The position numbers and the translations under genes are program-made. From positions 1-45,540 of the forward strand of contig JAJDZJ010000019.1 in assembly GCA_022824685.1 (NCBI GenBank): DNA of 45,540 nucleotides, in the 5' to 3' direction. The notes under the pieces are model-generated. The model made no database searches. It saw only the letters and a list, made by a program, of their open reading frames with translations, and was not told the origin of the DNA. Shown here in pieces: positions 42,390 to 45,540 of the stretch. The number at the start of each line of letters is the position of its first letter. Position 1 is the first letter of the stretch. The DNA is from Caldilineaceae bacterium (GTDB lineage Bacteria > Chloroflexota > Anaerolineae > Caldilineales > Caldilineaceae).

Positions 42390-42543
42390 GATCTTTGACC
42401 CCTTTCGGTTCAATACCGGTTCGGTCCGCCGAATCCAATGGGATAAGTCTGCTTGTCTGATGGGTAAACTGGGACGACACAAGAAATCTGGGGCATCAGG
42501 GGAAGCGAATCTTCAACGATTCAATTGCAGCTGTTCGAGAAGT

Positions 42544-43410
42544 CTACATCTTGATGCCGGACTCAACCAGCCCCTCGACGTAGAACTTGCCGAGCACGAT
42601 AAAGAGTATGACAAGGGGTATAGAAGCCAGCACATAGCCGGCGAAAAGAGGACCGCCCGAGCCAAAGTCGACGCTGTCGTTGGTCGTTCGCGACAGGCGG
42701 AAAAGGCCAACCGATATCACCTGCTTGCTCATATCGCTGATCGTCACCAGCGGCCACAGAAAAGAGTTCCACTCGGCCACGAAATTGAGCACGGAGAGCG
42801 TTGCCAGCCCGGGAAGGCTCAGGGGGAACGTAATGCGCCAGATGAGCGACCAGGCGCCCGCGCCGTCGCAGCGGGCCGATTCATAGAGCTCCTCAGGTAT
42901 GCCGGTTATGAATGCCCGCATCAGAAAGATGCCGAAAATCGGGCCGCCGGCGACGTTGGGGATAATCAAGGCCCAGCGCGTGTTGAGCAAACCCAGATTG
43001 TTATAGAGCATGTAAGCGGGAATAAAGGAGAGTACCCACGGAACCATCAGCAGCGCGATGATGGCGTAATAGAGCGGCTCTCGCAAGGGAAAACGCATGC
43101 GCGCGAAGACGTAGCCGCCGATCAGCGAGAGAATCAACACACCTGCAAGACCGACCATGGCCACAAGCACAGTATTGATCATGTAGGCGTCGATCACGTC
43201 CCAGGCCGACAGATAGTTCGAGCCGCGTAATGGCAGACTCAGTGACCAGCGTTCCCAACGGTACTGCAACCCGTTCTTGAACGACAGGTTGATCATGATC
43301 ACCGTCGGAATCAGCGAAAGAAGCAGCAGGAAGGCGATCAGCAGATGAAGGCCCAATTGGGACATCTGCAGCGGGCGGCGATTCGGGCTCCTCTTCAGGT
43401 CGGTCGTCAT
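42544..43410 (-). CDS. carbohydrate ABC transporter permease (MalG-type)
   Basis: About 288 residues from ATG 43410, which has AGGA eight bases upstream; an alternative ATG lies further upstream at 43464. The protein has six likely membrane helices, beginning LGLHLLIAFLLLLSLIPTVI. The EAA loop is IPEELYESARCDGAGAWSLIWRITFPLSLPGL, and the end is GKFYVEGLVESGIKM, typical of MalG-type permeases. It pairs with the MalF-type permease at 43487. A full binding-protein gene follows 154 bases downstream, but it may belong to the second importer. Confidence 0.93.
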   Translation of the reverse strand: MTTDLKRSPNRRPLQMSQLGLHLLIAFLLLLSLIPTVIMINLSFKNGLQYRWERWSLSLPLRGSNYLSAWDVIDAYMINTVLVAMVGLAGVLILSLIGGYVFARMRFPLREPLYYAIIALLMVPWVLSFIPAYMLYNNLGLLNTRWALIIPNVAGGPIFGIFLMRAFITGIPEELYESARCDGAGAWSLIWRITFPLSLPGLATLSVLNFVAEWNSFLWPLVTISDMSKQVISVGLFRLSRTTNDSVDFGSGGPLFAGYVLASIPLVILFIVLGKFYVEGLVESGIKM

Positions 43411-43486
43411 GCCAGTGTCCTGTAAATCTTCTTCGAGATGTCGCATCGCTGCCTGGCGCCCCATGCAGCTTCAGGCTTGCAATGTT

Positions 43487-44464
43487 CTACTGCCGCAGCT
43501 CTTCGTTCGCGGGCCGAATGCCCCGGTTTATTATGAGCGTTCCCGACATGGCAATGATGAACAAAAGGAGGCCAATTGCCGAAGAATAGCCGAACTTTTG
43601 GGCGCGGAACGCCGAATGAAACATCGTCAGTCCTGGCACCATCGTCGAGAATCCCGGCCCCCCGTCGGTGAGAACAAGGATGTTCTGGAACGCAGTAATC
43701 GCGTTGATGATGGCCAGGATCGCCAGCAGGCGTACCTGGCCCAGCACCAGCGGAATGTCGATGCGCATCACCCGACCCACGCCGGTGCAGCCGTCCAATG
43801 CCGCGGCTTCGTACACCGACTCGGAAATTTGGCCCAGTCCGCCCAGATAGATCAGTGTACCCACGCCCCACACCCACGGGAACCCGACAAACATGATGGC
43901 ATAGATGGCAATACGATGCTCGCCCAGCCAGTTCAGAGCGAACTGCTCCAGGCCCATTGCCCTCAGCATGTCGTTGATCGGCCCAAGATAGGGATCGTAG
44001 AGTTTCTGCCAGAGGAGAACGGTCACGATGCCGGGAACCAGCATCGGGATGATCACCAGCAGGCGATAGAGTTCCTTCAAGGCCGGAGAGCGCACAAAGA
44101 AGATCAACTCGGCCATGATGAACGGCATGACGATGCCGGCAAAAAGGCCGAAAACCAGCAGCTTGACGATGTTGACTAACTCATGAGGAGTTTCAGCGTA
44201 GGTGAAGTAAGTGACAAAATTGTCCAGCCCGACGAACGTGGCAGGTACACCGGGCCGCCAGCGAAAAAAGGCGCGAATGAGGCCCAGGATGGGCGGGTAG
44301 TAGACAAAGACGATGAGCAAGGCAAAGATCGGGCTGAGGAGCGCGTAAGCCTGCCAGGAGCGGCGAAACGCTCTCCAACTCAGCGACGTGGTAGGACGCA
44401 TTCTTCTCCACAAAATTCGGCCGCTCGGCGCCGAATCCGTCTGCGTTGACTGCGCACTGCTCAT
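43487..44464 (-). CDS. carbohydrate ABC transporter permease (MalF-type)
   Basis: A 325-residue inner-membrane permease. A charged ~35-residue cytoplasmic leader precedes the first helix (YALLSPIFALLIVFVYYPPIL). FFRWRPGVPATFVGLDNFVTYF is the usual post-helix segment, and the EAA loop is SVYEAAALDGCTGVGRVMRIDIPLVLGQV. It forms the first of two importers in this cluster with the MalG-type gene at 42544. The small Ig-like gene ends 17 bases upstream, so the two are likely on one transcript. Confidence 0.93.
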   Translation of the reverse strand: MSSAQSTQTDSAPSGRILWRRMRPTTSLSWRAFRRSWQAYALLSPIFALLIVFVYYPPILGLIRAFFRWRPGVPATFVGLDNFVTYFTYAETPHELVNIVKLLVFGLFAGIVMPFIMAELIFFVRSPALKELYRLLVIIPMLVPGIVTVLLWQKLYDPYLGPINDMLRAMGLEQFALNWLGEHRIAIYAIMFVGFPWVWGVGTLIYLGGLGQISESVYEAAALDGCTGVGRVMRIDIPLVLGQVRLLAILAIINAITAFQNILVLTDGGPGFSTMVPGLTMFHSAFRAQKFGYSSAIGLLLFIIAMSGTLIINRGIRPANEELRQ

Positions 44465-44481
44465 GCAGCAGGTCCTTAACT

Positions 44482-44919
44482 CTAATCCGTGGTCAATGGC
44501 GCTTCGACTGGAATCTGAATGCGGTAATGCTTGTCCACTTCGAACAGTCTGCCAATGCCAATATCAATCACATGTGCAATTGTATCTTCCTGCAGGTCAT
44601 AAGGCCCGGCCGCGTTCGGCGTGTACGTATATTCGGCAAACCCGTTTTCGTCGGTATAGTTCCATTCCGGTATGAAGAGACCGCCTCCGGACTCGAGCCA
44701 AGCCTGGAGCAACGCGTTGGTACGCGGCTGGCCATTTTCCGTCACCCTCACGGTCAATATGATCGAGCTCTTTCCATCCGCGATGACCTTGGGCTGGTCA
44801 AACTCTCCGGTAATGGAGATGTTAGGCAGGCGCGCCTGTGCCTGCGCATAGTCGACCGCAATGGCTGCAAGCAGCAGCCCAATTGCGGCGAACGCGAGCA
44901 GCCGTCCTCTTCCAGACAT
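44482..44919 (-). CDS. small exported protein with Ig-like (Big-type) fold
   Basis: About 145 residues from ATG 44919 (a TTG two codons upstream is less likely). The N terminus GRGRLLAFAAIGLLLAAIAV is a signal peptide or membrane anchor, followed by AQAQ at a possible cleavage site. Residues ~40-125 look like a bacterial Ig-like domain: ADGKSSIILTVRVTENGQPRTNALLQAWLESGGG, then YTDENGFAEYTYTPNAAGPYDL, as in invasin-type and adhesin Ig repeats. It is one domain only. It lies between a truncated binding-protein gene and the permeases, an unusual place; it may serve as an accessory envelope protein of the importer. Confidence 0.65.
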   Translation of the reverse strand: MSGRGRLLAFAAIGLLLAAIAVDYAQAQARLPNISITGEFDQPKVIADGKSSIILTVRVTENGQPRTNALLQAWLESGGGLFIPEWNYTDENGFAEYTYTPNAAGPYDLQEDTIAHVIDIGIGRLFEVDKHYRIQIPVEAPLTTD

Positions 44920-45006
44920 CGTCAAAAACCAGTACTCAGTTCCAAGTCGTTCGCAGCCGGTGGCCGGTCCCTCACCAGAGCTCCGACCACCGGCCCTTCC
45001 GGACGC

Positions 45007-45417
45007 CTAACTGTCGGAAGTCTGCTCCTGCAGAATCTCTTCGTAACGCTGCGCGCCGGCGGCGAACTCTTCCTCCTGGCGAATGTAGAAGGTCTCCTCA
45101 TCGATCTGGCCGGTAATCCATTCGATGAATACCGGTCGCCATCGCATGAAGTTGTCATTATCCCAATACCAGCCCTGGCCCCACCAGGCAATTGCGTAGT
45201 CATAGAGGGGCAACTTGAAGGTGGCAATCTCCTGCCAAATGGATCCGAGCGGCGCGTCCACGGCCGAAGAAATGCGGGCCTGGTTCTCATTGACGAGGAA
45301 AGCGTTGTTCTGCGGTTCGGTAAGGAACATCCAGAAATCTGTCGTCTGTTCCAGATTGCCGTCCTTTTCAGTCGAAGATGCCATGGTGACATACTCTGAA
45401 CCCCAGGGCAATCGCAT
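45007..45417 (-). pseudogene. C-terminal fragment of a sugar ABC transporter substrate-binding protein
   Basis: The 136-codon frame reads like the last third of a family 1 solute-binding protein: LPWGSEYVTMASST, then DFWMFLTEPQNNAFL, IATFKLPLYDYAIAWWGQGW and a final RYEEILQEQTSDS. The ATG at 45417 follows an in-frame TAG directly, and another in-frame TGA lies further upstream, so the N-terminal two thirds with signal peptide are missing from this frame. It lies where the binding protein of the first importer is expected. Either the gene is truncated, or a frameshift joins it to a frame that runs out of the window. No plausible N-terminal partner is visible between 45418 and 45540. Confidence 0.6.
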
Positions 45418-45540
45418 CTAAATCTGTAGGCCGATTCAGTTGAAATTGTGGCCAGAAGAAAGCGAGAATAAGTGGAAATCACCCTGCGCTTACTGAATAT
45501 CGACGGGAAGACGCCGCGGATCAGGCCCTCAGTCGGCGAG

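Overview
The window is a high-GC bacterial chromosome segment packed with same-strand gene strings for organic-solute and carbohydrate use. The mix (DmdA/GcvT-like demethylases, GH78 rhamnosidase, BNR sialidase-like proteins, HpcH/HpaI aldolases, PhyH dioxygenase, Gfo/Idh/MocA and aldo/keto reductases, many Opp- and Mal-type ABC importers) resembles heterotrophic Chloroflexota such as marine or sponge-associated Caldilineaceae. No rRNA or other phylogenetic marker is present, so this placement is an inference.

Layout. 1-2110 (+): the end of a GcvT-domain protein and a DmdA-like demethylase. 2308-3756: a CPBP membrane protease and a small coiled-coil protein. 3885-7681 (-): a GH78 alpha-L-rhamnosidase followed by a Gfo/Idh/MocA oxidoreductase. 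7687-~14480: a visibly AT-richer island. It holds an IS982-type remnant with 17-bp perfect inverted ends, an unrecognised protein cut off by that element, a degenerate stretch, a repeat-rich coiled-coil protein, and a nuclease-RecQ helicase fusion whose 5' part is broken by a 19-bp tandem duplication and an in-frame amber codon. 14482-25432 (-): a nine-gene string encoding an oligopeptide-type ABC importer, a sialidase-like protein, a luciferase-like monooxygenase, a ThDP enzyme and an HpcH aldolase. 25433-25832: a gene-free divergent control region. 25833-35932 (+): a second nine-gene string with a sialidase-like protein, HpcH aldolase, zinc-less MDR dehydrogenase, class III aminotransferase, amidohydrolase, duplicated ferritin-like di-iron protein, two aldo/keto reductases and an oxidoreductase. 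35989-45417 (-): an AAC(3)-type acetyltransferase, an oligogalacturonate-lyase-type propeller, a PhyH dioxygenase, two tandem Mal-type importers without ATPases, an Ig-like exported protein and the C-terminal stub of a third binding protein.

How it works together. The two divergent strings look like one catabolic unit: import of a solute by the Opp-type transporter, then oxidation, amino transfer, hydrolysis and retro-aldol cleavage. The substrate cannot be read from sequence; paired sialidase-like proteins and paired aldolases suggest a decorated sugar or acidic sugar derivative. The rightmost region is a separate sugar-uptake and oxidation block.

The most unusual part is the AT-rich island: a candidate defence-type operon (PD-(D/E)XK-like nuclease fused to a RecQ-family helicase plus a protein with three 30-residue coiled-coil repeats). 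The sequence shows that the large gene was once a single frame of about 1250 codons, now split by two lesions.
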